From contig JBGPAU010000017.1 of the NCBI GenBank assembly GCA_041480845.1, forward strand, positions 1 to 15,057: 15,057 bases of DNA, written 5' to 3'. The position numbers and the translations under genes are program-made. This document shows positions 1-6,573 of this stretch, piece after piece. Position 1 is the first letter of the stretch. Every line of letters begins with the position of its first letter. The notes below the pieces were generated by a model. The model saw only the letters and a list, made by a program, of their open reading frames with translations, was not told where the DNA came from and ran no database searches. This DNA is from LCIL01 sp041480845. GTDB taxonomy: Bacteria > Patescibacteriota > Microgenomatia > UBA8517.

Positions 1-1092
1 GAAAATGTTGAGAACCAGAGCACCAAGACCAGTCCAAAGGACAACGCCTCCACAAACAGGTCCGACAAAAGGAATCATTCTGACAAGATAAATTACGAAA
101 AGTCCGATGGCAAAAGTCCAGTAGGCAGAAACTTTCCAATTGAATCTTTTAGAAATCCAAGCTCCCAATGCCGACCCGATCACAATTTTTGCCAGATACC
201 CATAAAGAAGAAGCATTAAAAGTGCCAAACCTGCAACCGGTATCCCGACAACTGTGATGAGTAATATAATCAAGCCGGGGATAAAAGCTATTGTCACCAA
301 AAATCCCACTCCCAAGCTTTTCCAAAATGATTTGGTAACTATTCCCGCAGTTTGGTTGGAATGTTCCGCAAACAATTTAAAATATAGAAAGCCTACAATT
401 AATGCTCCTACGAAAGAAATGAAAGCTGCGAATATCCTTGCGCCGTTTATAGCTGCCGGAATTCGCTTATTTACATTAATATTGACTTTCGCGGTATTAA
501 CCTCCGACTTAAAAATTTGCCCAGCAATTTTTGCATCGGGGGAGATATCTGTCTGTCCTTGTGGTTTAGCGGCATAGTACAAATCTTTTCCAATTCTGGT
601 ATCCCCTCCGATTGTTAAATTGCCTGTGCCCGCATAAACGCTTCTTTTAATTTGGGAGTTAATTGAAAGTGTCCCCGCGCCGGCAAGAATTGAGCCACCT
701 ATGATGCTATCTTTATCAATATTAACCGTCGCACCCCCGGCCAGGAGTGAACCGCCAATCACTGAACCGCTTATTAGTATGCTTTGTCCGCCTGCATAGA
801 CATTTCCTCTCACCGTTCCACCAAGATCAATTGTATTTGCTCCTACATGCAAATTTCCGTTAACTATACCGCTAATTTTTACAGTTTGGGCTCCGACAAA
901 CACATCCCCGTTTACGGTTCCCGCAATTTCAACAGTTTGAGCTCCGATAAAAAGATCGTCATTAATAACTTCGGTTTTACCTATATTCACGGTTCCCTTT
1001 TCGTCCGTAACAACTTTTGCGGAAATCGACGACACGGAAAAGACAAAGAAGGCGAATACAAAAACCAGAAATGAAGTAATAATCCTTCGCAT
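1..1092 (-). CDS. Secreted/membrane bactofilin-like beta-helix protein (partial, 3' end outside window)
   Basis: An uninterrupted reading frame runs leftwards from ATG at 1092 to the window edge (364 codons, no stop reached). Residues 1-24 form a signal peptide or anchor (MRR, then a Phe/Val-rich core, ending SSISA). Residues 45-167 contain about seven imperfect rungs of 17-19 residues built on G-D/N-V/L-x-V-G-A-Q-T-V-x-I-x-G-x-V, the periodicity of bactofilin/polymer-forming beta-helices. The 51-bp periodicity is also visible in the DNA (compare 881-900 with 932-950). From about residue 216 onward there are four or five hydrophobic segments (roughly 216-241, 260-284, 285-312, 325-341, 345-364). 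This matches 'polymer-forming cytoskeletal' proteins in which a beta-helix is followed by a multi-pass membrane domain. The signal peptide suggests the helix faces outward. A role in envelope structure or adhesion is inference. A -10-like TATAAT lies 8 nt before the start. Confidence 0.8.
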   Translation of the reverse strand, partial: MRRIITSFLVFVFAFFVFSVSSISAKVVTDEKGTVNIGKTEVINDDLFIGAQTVEIAGTVNGDVFVGAQTVKISGIVNGNLHVGANTIDLGGTVRGNVYAGGQSILISGSVIGGSLLAGGATVNIDKDSIIGGSILAGAGTLSINSQIKRSVYAGTGNLTIGGDTRIGKDLYYAAKPQGQTDISPDAKIAGQIFKSEVNTAKVNINVNKRIPAAINGARIFAAFISFVGALIVGFLYFKLFAEHSNQTAGIVTKSFWKSLGVGFLVTIAFIPGLIILLITVVGIPVAGLALLMLLLYGYLAKIVIGSALGAWISKRFNWKVSAYWTFAIGLFVIYLVRMIPFVGPVCGGVVLWTGLGALVLNIF

Positions 1093-1100
1093 AATGGTAA

Positions 1101-1106
1101 ATTATA
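1101..1106 (-). promoter_or_regulatory. -10-like element for the bactofilin-like gene
   Basis: TATAAT reads on the minus strand from 1106 to 1101 and ends 8 nt before the ATG at 1092. No good -35 is seen at 16-18 nt spacing and there is no Shine-Dalgarno sequence, so the transcript would begin at or next to the start codon. The 47-bp divergent spacer also carries TATAAT on the plus strand (1105-1110), which could serve the gene starting at 1140. Confidence 0.4.
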
Positions 1107-1139
1107 TAATAATATCGACAGATTTAACAGTCATTATTT

Positions 1140-1403
1140 ATGTATTTTATTTATATTCTTCTCTGCCGTGATGGAACATTCTACACAGGTTCCACAAATG
1201 ATGTTGACAAGAGATTTAAAGATCATTTGGAAGGAAAAGGGGCACGGTATACCAAAGGCCACAAACCCGAAAAAATAGTTTATCAGGAAGGATTCCCCAC
1301 CAAATCCGAAGCTTTAAAACGCGAGGCGGAACTTAAGAAATGGCCAAAGGCGAAGAAAGAAACCCTAGTTAAAAGCAATAAGAGTGTCGTATCATATAAA
1401 TAA
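1140..1403 (+). CDS. GIY-YIG domain protein (UPF0213/YhbQ-like)
   Basis: This 87-residue protein is a stand-alone GIY-YIG nuclease-like domain. The GIY element is Y5-I-L, the YIG element is Y15-T-G, and the conserved Arg (R25), His (H29) and a Glu in the A-L-K-R-E stretch (E62) are all present. The segment G34-ARYTKGH and the following V-Y-Q-E match the UPF0213/YhbQ group, whose cellular role is not settled; DNA repair or structure-specific nicking is usually proposed. Its length is normal for the group. It lacks a Shine-Dalgarno sequence. Its stop codon at 1401-1403 directly abuts the ATG of the next gene, so the two are almost certainly co-transcribed, although no functional link to the carbohydrate genes is evident. 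Confidence 0.88.
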   Translation: MYFIYILLCRDGTFYTGSTNDVDKRFKDHLEGKGARYTKGHKPEKIVYQEGFPTKSEALKREAELKKWPKAKKETLVKSNKSVVSYK

Positions 1404-2369
1404 ATGGAAATAGGAGTTGGTGAAACAGAGCGGGTGGTATTTTCTCCCGCGATTGAAAAAAATCCGGAAATTTCTGCTGCCATGAGTATGGCCGTGGTTT
1501 CCATGAAAGGATACTATGACGCTCTATATAGACAAGTTAGTAAAGCCAAACCCGGAGAACTGATTCCGGAGTCTGTTATAGCATTTGCGTCCAGCCCCAA
1601 CGGGGTGGACTTCGCAAGAAGCGGTGTGATTCCGCTAAAACCAACCCAGGAAGTTAATAGTATTGATCGGATTGCGGTGGAGGATCCGACAATTGTGAAA
1701 CTGGACGGCAAGTACTATGTCTTTCACTCTGCCGTTAGTCCAAAGGTAAGCGGCGCGGGTGTAGAAGTAGCCATACAAGTGGTCGAGGGTAACTCTTTAG
1801 GGCATTTGGGGACTGACAAAAAGATCGTGCTGACACCCAAAGATGTTCAGGATTCATTAGGTGAAAAAGTTGATATGGTTAAAGAACCGGAGTTTTATTT
1901 TGGCAAGGACGGACTTTGGCATATGATTTATGAACACACCGGACGCGGAAAATCGGAAATAGCGACTGCCGAAAGCCCGCAACTTACCGGTCCGTATCGG
2001 AATAATCGCCCCCTTTTGGAAACCCGCCAAAATAGCTGGGACTCCCAACATCTTAGCCCCGGCCCGCTGCTTTTTACCTCGGCAGGAGATATCTTAATGT
2101 TTTATAACGGCAGAGGTCCCAAAAATTCTGAGGATCAAACACCGAGTTGGTCAATAGGGCATGTTATTATTGATGCCAAAACGGGGGCAATCAGTGACCG
2201 TGCCGCGAGTCCGATTATTCGGCCTCCTGACGAAATCGGTCCGGGTAATCAGTTGATCTCCTTCGCTAATTCAATAACATCAACTGAAGGAGCCAAAAAC
2301 AACAGACTTTATTATACGATAGCCGATACTCGTTCAGCCGTTGCCAGCATTTTTGTAAACGGCATATAA
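1404..2369 (+). CDS. GH130-like five-bladed beta-propeller protein (glycosidase/phosphorylase-related)
   Basis: The 321-residue product has the repeated blade pattern of the GH43/GH130 clan: V92-EDPTIV-KLDGKYYVFHSA, then K160-EPEFYF..DGLWHMIYEH, then S218-PGPLLFTSAGDILMFYNG. The EDP at 93-95 aligns with the EDP that carries the catalytic Asp in GH130 mannoside phosphorylases. The IYH found near the end of that motif in phosphorylases, whose His contacts phosphate, reads FYN here (residues 233-235). That loss points to a hydrolase- or transferase-like member, or a non-catalytic one. The N-terminal 50 residues are unlike the next protein's. There is no signal peptide, so it should be cytoplasmic. 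It starts immediately after the GIY-YIG stop and ends 3 nt before the canonical GH130 gene. Fold assignment is fairly safe; activity and substrate are not. Confidence 0.7.
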   Translation: MEIGVGETERVVFSPAIEKNPEISAAMSMAVVSMKGYYDALYRQVSKAKPGELIPESVIAFASSPNGVDFARSGVIPLKPTQEVNSIDRIAVEDPTIVKLDGKYYVFHSAVSPKVSGAGVEVAIQVVEGNSLGHLGTDKKIVLTPKDVQDSLGEKVDMVKEPEFYFGKDGLWHMIYEHTGRGKSEIATAESPQLTGPYRNNRPLLETRQNSWDSQHLSPGPLLFTSAGDILMFYNGRGPKNSEDQTPSWSIGHVIIDAKTGAISDRAASPIIRPPDEIGPGNQLISFANSITSTEGAKNNRLYYTIADTRSAVASIFVNGI

Positions 2370-2372
2370 ATA

Positions 2373-3395
2373 ATGTTAAAAATTACAGACGAGGGAATAA
2401 TTTTGGAGAAAACCGATTTGGCATTTGAAAGTAAAGCAGTGCTTAACCCCGCCTGCGTCCAGGTCGGCGAAATAACCCACATGTTCTATCGGGCGGTTGA
2501 TCAAAATGATATTTCTTCAATAGGTTATTGCGAACTTGAAAATAACAAGATCATAAAAAGATTTGATAGGCCCGTCCTTTTTCCCGAAACCGATTACGAG
2601 AAAATGGGAGTCGAGGACCCGAGAATTACCTGCCTGGACGGAATTTATTATCTTTTCTACACTGCCTATGACGGCAGGAATGCCCTCATTGCCTACGCCA
2701 CAAGTACCGATCTCGTCAATTTTAGCAAACGGGGTATTCTTTCACCCAAATTTTCCTACGATGAGGCCGAGGATATTTTCCGTTGGTCGGGACTTAAAGA
2801 GAGATACTCAATGTTTGAAATACTCTACAAGGAAAAAGAAGGCAAGACTGTCAAACTGTTCGAAAAGGACTCTTCCCTTTTCCCTCAAAAAATAAATGGC
2901 AAATTTGCCCTTCTTCATAGAGTTTTACCCGGAATCCAAATTATTTATTTTGATAATTTCTCCAACCTTACGGATAATCACTGGCGCGATTATTTAAAAA
3001 ATCTAGGAAGTTTTATTGTACTTGACCCCCTCTATTGGTTTGAAAACCGGAATGTCGGGGGAGGAGCCCCGCCTATCAAAACAGAAAAAGGGTGGCTTAT
3101 TATTTATCATGCAGTAGAAGATACGCCCTTAGGAAAAATTTACCACGCAGCGGCCGCACTTTTAGATTTAGATAATCCCCTGAAAGTTTTGGGGCGGTTA
3201 TCCGACCCCCTATTTTCTCCCGTGGCCCCCTGGGAAAAAAGCGGTGTTGTTGATAATGTTGTGTTCCCTACAGGTACTACTGTAAAAGATGGGAGACTCT
3301 ATATTTATTACGGTGCTGCAGATACTTGTATTGGAGCAAAATCGGTACTTCTTGGGGATCTTTTGGACAGTTTGTTGAAAAATCCCCAAGGCTAG
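2373..3395 (+). CDS. GH130 family beta-mannoside phosphorylase-like protein
   Basis: This 340-residue protein is a full-length GH130 member. In order it shows N25-PA, G79-VEDPRI (the Asp is the expected general acid), F170-PQKINGKFALLHR, G229-GGAPPIKTEKGWLIIYHA (His at the phosphate site retained), V296-VFPTG and Y312-YGAAD. GH130 enzymes reversibly phosphorolyse beta-mannosides (beta-1,4-Man-Glc, beta-1,4-manno-oligosaccharides, or beta-1,2-oligomannans), releasing mannose-1-phosphate; some relatives are hydrolases and the related GT108 enzymes are mannosyltransferases. The retained His favours phosphorylase activity, but linkage cannot be predicted. No signal peptide is seen, so it is cytoplasmic. 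It sits between a second GH130-like gene and a GT4 gene, which allows either breakdown or phosphorolysis run in the synthetic direction. Confidence 0.85.
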   Translation: MLKITDEGIILEKTDLAFESKAVLNPACVQVGEITHMFYRAVDQNDISSIGYCELENNKIIKRFDRPVLFPETDYEKMGVEDPRITCLDGIYYLFYTAYDGRNALIAYATSTDLVNFSKRGILSPKFSYDEAEDIFRWSGLKERYSMFEILYKEKEGKTVKLFEKDSSLFPQKINGKFALLHRVLPGIQIIYFDNFSNLTDNHWRDYLKNLGSFIVLDPLYWFENRNVGGGAPPIKTEKGWLIIYHAVEDTPLGKIYHAAAALLDLDNPLKVLGRLSDPLFSPVAPWEKSGVVDNVVFPTGTTVKDGRLYIYYGAADTCIGAKSVLLGDLLDSLLKNPQG

Positions 3396-3413
3396 AAAAC
3401 TTCACTTTGGGGA
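3383..3413. repeat. Inverted repeat spanning the end of the GH130 gene
   Basis: TCCCCAA (3383-3389) is the reverse complement of TTGGGGA (3407-3413), giving a 7-bp stem with a 17-nt loop that contains the stop codon of the GH130 gene. No T-run follows, so it is not a clear intrinsic terminator. It could slow transcription or protect the 3' end before the GT4 gene 46 bp downstream. Confidence 0.35.
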
Positions 3414-3430
3414 CAATTTGGAGTAAAATC

Positions 3431-3436
3431 GATACT
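3431..3436 (+). promoter_or_regulatory. -10-like element before the GT4 gene
   Basis: GATACT ends 5 nt before the ATG at 3442, and TTGGGG at 3407-3412 could be a poor -35 with an 18-nt spacer. The 46-bp gap is the only sizeable break within the carbohydrate cluster, so an internal promoter here is plausible but weak. Confidence 0.25.
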
Positions 3437-3441
3437 TACGT

Positions 3442-4653
3442 ATGAAAAACCTGGAACGGATCCTGGGAGGCAAAAGGCGTCCCATCAGGGCAATTTATGT
3501 CTCCTCTTATATACCCCGTAAATGCGGAATTGCCACTTACACCAAGGACCTGACTAACGCAATTAATCTCATAAACCCGCGTGCCCTTGCTGAAATAATG
3601 GTAATCGAAAGATCTAAAGAAAATTTAAGCTATCCATGGGAGGCAAAATACAAGATCGACGAGAACTCTCTTCACACATACCTACAAGCAGCCGACTACA
3701 TTAACCACTCCGGAACCGATATCGTTTCCCTGCAGCATGAGTTTGGTCTTTTTGGCAATCACATGGGGGAAAATATAGTTCCTTTTATCGAAGCCCTAAA
3801 GCGCCCCTTAGTCACCACCCTGCACACTATCCTTGACGATCCGGAAAGCGACGGGGGTGTAATTATTAAAAGGTTGATAAAAAAATCTGCTGCTGTCATC
3901 GTTATGATGGAAAAGATTAAAACAAAACTTATTGAGGACTATGAAGCACCCGCCGAAAAAATTGTAGTTATACATCACGGGACTCCGGACCTCCCTTTTA
4001 CCCAAACCGAGGGGGAAAAGAAAAGAAAGAAACTATCCGACCGGCTGGTTTTGGGAAATATTAATTTATTGTCGCATATCAAAGGAGTCGAATACTCCCT
4101 AAAAGCCACGGCATTAGTTGCCAAGGTGTTTCCAAATGTGCTTTATTATGTAATCGGGCAAACGCATCCTGTGGATAAGCATAACAATGATGAAAAATAC
4201 CGCAAATCCCTGGTTGCCTTGGTTAGTAAACTCCATATCGGGAAAAACGTAAGATTCGTAAACAAGTATTTATCTCTAAACGAGTTGGTTGATTGGATAA
4301 AAGCAATGGATTTTTATATTACTCCGTATTTGGATCCGGAGCAGGCGGCTTCCGGCGCCTTGGCTTATGCGGTGGGAGGCGGAAAGTGCTGCATTTCAAG
4401 TCCGTATATTTACGCCAAAGAAGTCCTTGCCAATAGGAGAGGTATTATTGTTCCTTTCAGAGACTCAAAAGCCATTGCAGATGCGGTAATAAAATTATGG
4501 AAAAATAAGGAAAGAAAAACGGAGATGGAAAAACGGGCTTACACATACGGAAGATTGATGACCTGGTCCAATGTTGGCCTACAATATCTGAATTTATTTA
4601 CAACTATTTTACATAACGGGGATCGTGCCGGGCGGACAAGATCCAAGAAATAA
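3442..4653 (+). CDS. GT4-family glycosyltransferase (GT-B fold)
   Basis: This 403-residue protein has the GT-B layout of family GT4. The N-terminal donor/acceptor edge reads P25-RKCGIATYT, followed by an H99-EFGLFG loop. The C-terminal Rossmann half carries L209-LSHIKGVEYSLKA and the nucleotide-sugar region P299-EQAASGALAYAVGGGK with P321-YIYAKEVL. The second Glu of the usual E-x7-E is an Ala (308), as I recall for the subgroup with an EQ..SG.LAYA..GGK signature. The protein is cytosolic with no membrane segment and ends in a basic tail. Donor specificity (GDP-mannose is suggested only by the neighbouring GH130 genes) is not determinable. The next gene starts 3 nt after its stop, so the two are translationally linked. 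Confidence 0.88.
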   Translation: MKNLERILGGKRRPIRAIYVSSYIPRKCGIATYTKDLTNAINLINPRALAEIMVIERSKENLSYPWEAKYKIDENSLHTYLQAADYINHSGTDIVSLQHEFGLFGNHMGENIVPFIEALKRPLVTTLHTILDDPESDGGVIIKRLIKKSAAVIVMMEKIKTKLIEDYEAPAEKIVVIHHGTPDLPFTQTEGEKKRKKLSDRLVLGNINLLSHIKGVEYSLKATALVAKVFPNVLYYVIGQTHPVDKHNNDEKYRKSLVALVSKLHIGKNVRFVNKYLSLNELVDWIKAMDFYITPYLDPEQAASGALAYAVGGGKCCISSPYIYAKEVLANRRGIIVPFRDSKAIADAVIKLWKNKERKTEMEKRAYTYGRLMTWSNVGLQYLNLFTTILHNGDRAGRTRSKK

Positions 4654-4656
4654 AAA

Positions 4657-5661
4657 ATGCCGAAAGATGCCCTTTCCCACATTATTCGCTTAACCACCGA
4701 AGACGGAATTTTTGAACACTGCGTTCTTGCCATTCCCGATAAATCGGAAGGCTTAAGCACCGACGATAATGCCCGAGCCCTGCAGCTGGCTCTGCGTCTG
4801 GGAAAAGACGAACTTATTCCGATTTATCTGAAATTTTTGGTATCCGCACATACTCCGGAAGGCTTCCACCAGGACTTAAATGAAGATATTACATGGAAGG
4901 ATGACGGCGGGGTTGAGGAAGGTTACGGACGGGCAATGGCTGCTTTGGGAGAAGCGGCAACTTCCGCTCCGGAACAGGATCAAAGGACAACGGCTACTTC
5001 CCTATTTGATAAAGAAGAGCTACTTGCCAAAAAAGCAATATATCCGCGGGTCATAGCCCAGATAATAATCGGTCTTTATTACAGAATGAAAATTGAAAAA
5101 AATATTTATAAAGCCGATATGAAACTACTTGCCGATAAGCTTGCCGGATTGTATCTTGATAATTCCGATAAATCATGGAGGTGGTACGAGGATGTAATTA
5201 CCTATGATAACGGCAGGCTACCTTTGGCGATGTTTTACGCCTATCTTAATCTGGGAGATGAAAAATATCTGAAGATCGCCAAAGAGTCTTTGGATTTCCT
5301 GATAGAAAGTTCTTACGACAACTCCAAAAAAGTATTTTCTTTCCCGGGATTTCAGGGTTGGTATAAAAAAGGCGGAAAGAGTGCCCTATTCGGTCAACAG
5401 CCGATCGAGGCGGGCAGCATGGTTGAAGCTTGTGTTAAAGCTTTTGAAGTGACAAAAGAGAAAAAATACCTCACTTTTGCCAAGAAAGCGTTCTCTTGGT
5501 ATTCCGGTGAAAACATCATAAATAAATCTCTGATGGACCCGGAGACGGGCGGAATTTATGACGGAATTGAACCCGGCGGTGTAAACCCCAACGAGGGCGC
5601 CGAATCTGTCATTTCCTATCTTCTGGCCCGTATTTCGCTAGAAGGCTATTATTCGGGATAA
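4657..5661 (+). CDS. (alpha/alpha)-barrel glycosidase-like protein linked to GT4
   Basis: The 334-residue product is mainly helical with repeated Trp/Tyr/Gly-rich loops, resembling six-hairpin glycosidase-like folds. Landmarks are S34-TDDNAR, G89-YGRAMAALGEA, W174-RWYED followed by YDNGRLPLAM, G246-QQPIEAGSMVEAC, D294-PETGGIYDG and N312-EGAESVISYLLAR. The D-D-N-A-R and N-E-G-A-E-S motifs recur, to my knowledge, in proteins encoded next to or fused with GT4 enzymes of the kind encoded just upstream. Acidic residues in these loops could be catalytic, but no biochemical function is known to me. There is no signal peptide. The 3-nt junction with the glycosyltransferase argues that they act on the same glycan, as a partner subunit, a trimming enzyme or a chain-length controller. 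It is the last gene before a terminator-like hairpin. Confidence 0.6.
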   Translation: MPKDALSHIIRLTTEDGIFEHCVLAIPDKSEGLSTDDNARALQLALRLGKDELIPIYLKFLVSAHTPEGFHQDLNEDITWKDDGGVEEGYGRAMAALGEAATSAPEQDQRTTATSLFDKEELLAKKAIYPRVIAQIIIGLYYRMKIEKNIYKADMKLLADKLAGLYLDNSDKSWRWYEDVITYDNGRLPLAMFYAYLNLGDEKYLKIAKESLDFLIESSYDNSKKVFSFPGFQGWYKKGGKSALFGQQPIEAGSMVEACVKAFEVTKEKKYLTFAKKAFSWYSGENIINKSLMDPETGGIYDGIEPGGVNPNEGAESVISYLLARISLEGYYSG

Positions 5662-5664
5662 AAA

Positions 5665-5706
5665 TCCTTCGACTCTCCTTCGATTACGCTCAGGATCGCT
5701 CAGGAT
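5665..5706. repeat. Twofold tandem-duplicated intergenic repeat
   Basis: TCCTTCGA occurs at 5665-5672 and 5676-5683 (11-bp period), and CGCTCAGGAT occurs at 5687-5696 and 5697-5706 (10-bp period). The whole looks like a single intergenic unit of the type TCCTTCGA-NNN-CGCTCAGGA in which each half has been duplicated. TCCT and AGGA at the outer ends are complementary. It is non-coding and located in the 90-bp gap before dedA. Confidence 0.55.
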
Positions 5707-5710
5707 TACA

Positions 5711-5728
5711 GCCTCTATGATTAGAGGC
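5711..5728 (+). terminator. Hairpin, probable terminator of the carbohydrate cluster
   Basis: GCCTCTA (5711-5717) pairs perfectly with TAGAGGC (5722-5728) across a 4-nt TGAT loop, followed by TTAAATTT. The T-tract is interrupted, so termination strength is uncertain. Its position just after the cluster and just before the promoter-like element of the DedA gene fits a terminator. Confidence 0.5.
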
Positions 5729-5735
5729 TTAAATT

Positions 5736-5744
5736 TGCTATATT
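5736..5744 (+). promoter_or_regulatory. Extended -10 promoter for the DedA gene
   Basis: TGCTATATT fits the extended -10 pattern (TGn followed by a TATAAT-like hexamer, 5/6 match) and ends 7 nt before the ATG at 5752. No -35 is evident and no Shine-Dalgarno sequence lies between it and the start, so a leaderless or near-leaderless transcript is predicted. Confidence 0.45.
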
Positions 5745-5751
5745 TTACTCT

Positions 5752-6402
5752 ATGGAATTTGTCTCATTAGTTATCAATTTTATTCTTCATATCGATACCC
5801 ATCTGGGGGCGCTTATTGCCGGCTACGGAACTCTCACTTATATATTTTTATTTTTAATAATTTTTGCCGAGACGGGATTTGTGTTTACCCCATTTTTGCC
5901 GGGAGATTCACTTATTTTTGCAGCAGGGGCTTTTGCGGCGCTCGGTTCTTTTAATGTTGTAATCTTAATTATCCTGTTTTGGCTTGCCGCTTTTCTGGGC
6001 GATACCGCCAACTATTGGATAGGGCACTTCTTCGGTCAAAAGTTAATTGATAATCCAAAAATTCCGATCAATCAAGAACACATAGATAAAACCCAAAAAT
6101 TTTATGACAAGCACGGCGGCAAAACGATTTTTCTTGCGCGTTTTATTCCCATCATAAGAACCTTCGCCCCATTTGTTGCCGGTATAGGAAAAATGGAATA
6201 CAAAAAGTTTATTTTATTTAATGCTACCGGAGGATTTACATGGGTAGGCGCATTTACACTTTTAGGTTATTTCTTCGGCAATCTTCCTGGTGTTAAGAAA
6301 AATTTTTCAATGGTTGTAATTGCCATCATCATACTTTCCGTCGCCCCGATTTTTGTCGAGTTTATTAAACCAAGACTAAAAAAGTGGTATAATAGGGCAT
6401 AG
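5752..6402 (+). CDS. DedA/VTT-family membrane protein
   Basis: This 216-residue polytopic protein has the DedA signature: E40 and P50-GDSLIF in the first re-entrant region, D84 in the GDTANYWIG segment, and F127-LARFIPIIRTFAPFVAG with R130, R136 and P140 in the second. Hydrophobic stretches lie at about 28-45, 53-85, 125-145, 152-176 and 186-205, and the tail is basic. DedA members include undecaprenyl-phosphate flippases (UptA type) and proteins maintaining membrane potential and envelope integrity. Here a role in recycling lipid carriers for cell-surface glycans would fit the preceding glycosyltransferase cluster, but that is inference. The length is typical of the family. Its last codons contain an extended -10-like sequence used, perhaps, by the next genes. 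Confidence 0.9.
   Translation: MEFVSLVINFILHIDTHLGALIAGYGTLTYIFLFLIIFAETGFVFTPFLPGDSLIFAAGAFAALGSFNVVILIILFWLAAFLGDTANYWIGHFFGQKLIDNPKIPINQEHIDKTQKFYDKHGGKTIFLARFIPIIRTFAPFVAGIGKMEYKKFILFNATGGFTWVGAFTLLGYFFGNLPGVKKNFSMVVIAIIILSVAPIFVEFIKPRLKKWYNRA
6385..6393 (+). promoter_or_regulatory. Extended -10 element inside the 3' end of the DedA gene
   Basis: TGGTATAAT is a perfect extended -10 (TGn plus TATAAT), located in the codons for the Trp-Tyr-Asn near the DedA C-terminus. It ends 5 nt before the ATA at 6399, where the following ORF opens. No convincing -35 is present. It could initiate a transcript for 6399-6825. Confidence 0.4.
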
Positions 6403-6572
6403 ATAACAAATTTTCGTTAAACAAACTCGTTGAGATTCTCCTCAAAAAGGGCGGACATGTTAATAAATATTACCTTCAGGAGTGGAATAAAAATAAGCAT
6501 GCCGTGGTGTTTCTTAACGGCTGGTTTTCCGGCAAAAATATCCGCGAAGCCATAACCAAAGCATTGTCATAA
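6399..6572 (+). CDS. Small 57-codon ORF with no standard start codon
   Basis: A frame open from 6396 (after an in-frame TAG at 6393-6395) to TAA at 6570-6572 fills the whole gap between the DedA gene and the next gene. Read from ATA at 6399 it gives 57 residues with protein-like composition: a K-L-V-E-I-L-L-K-K helix, G-H-V-N-K-Y-Y-L-Q-E-W, then A-V-V-F-L-N-G-W-F-S-G-K and a final helix R-E-A-I-T-K-A-L. There is no in-frame ATG, GTG or TTG near the 5' end; the only TTG is close to the stop. It therefore uses ATA, or has lost its start by mutation or sequencing error, or is a remnant. The stop is 1 nt before the next ATG, as in a real operon. I do not recognise the family. Confidence 0.5.
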   Translation: MDNKFSLNKLVEILLKKGGHVNKYYLQEWNKNKHAVVFLNGWFSGKNIREAITKALS

Positions 6573-6573
6573 T

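Noticed and set aside
254..1074. Plus-strand open frames at 254-577 and 784-1074
   Set aside because: They lie entirely within the minus-strand beta-helix gene, whose repeat structure and membrane helices are clearly real, and show no domain character.
5665..5706. CRISPR array
   Set aside because: The repeats are 8-10 bp with no unique spacers of 25-40 bp and there are no cas genes nearby.
5662..6402. DedA gene frameshifted into the following small ORF
   Set aside because: The DedA protein ends at the usual length with a basic tail, and the downstream peptide does not resemble a DedA C-terminus.
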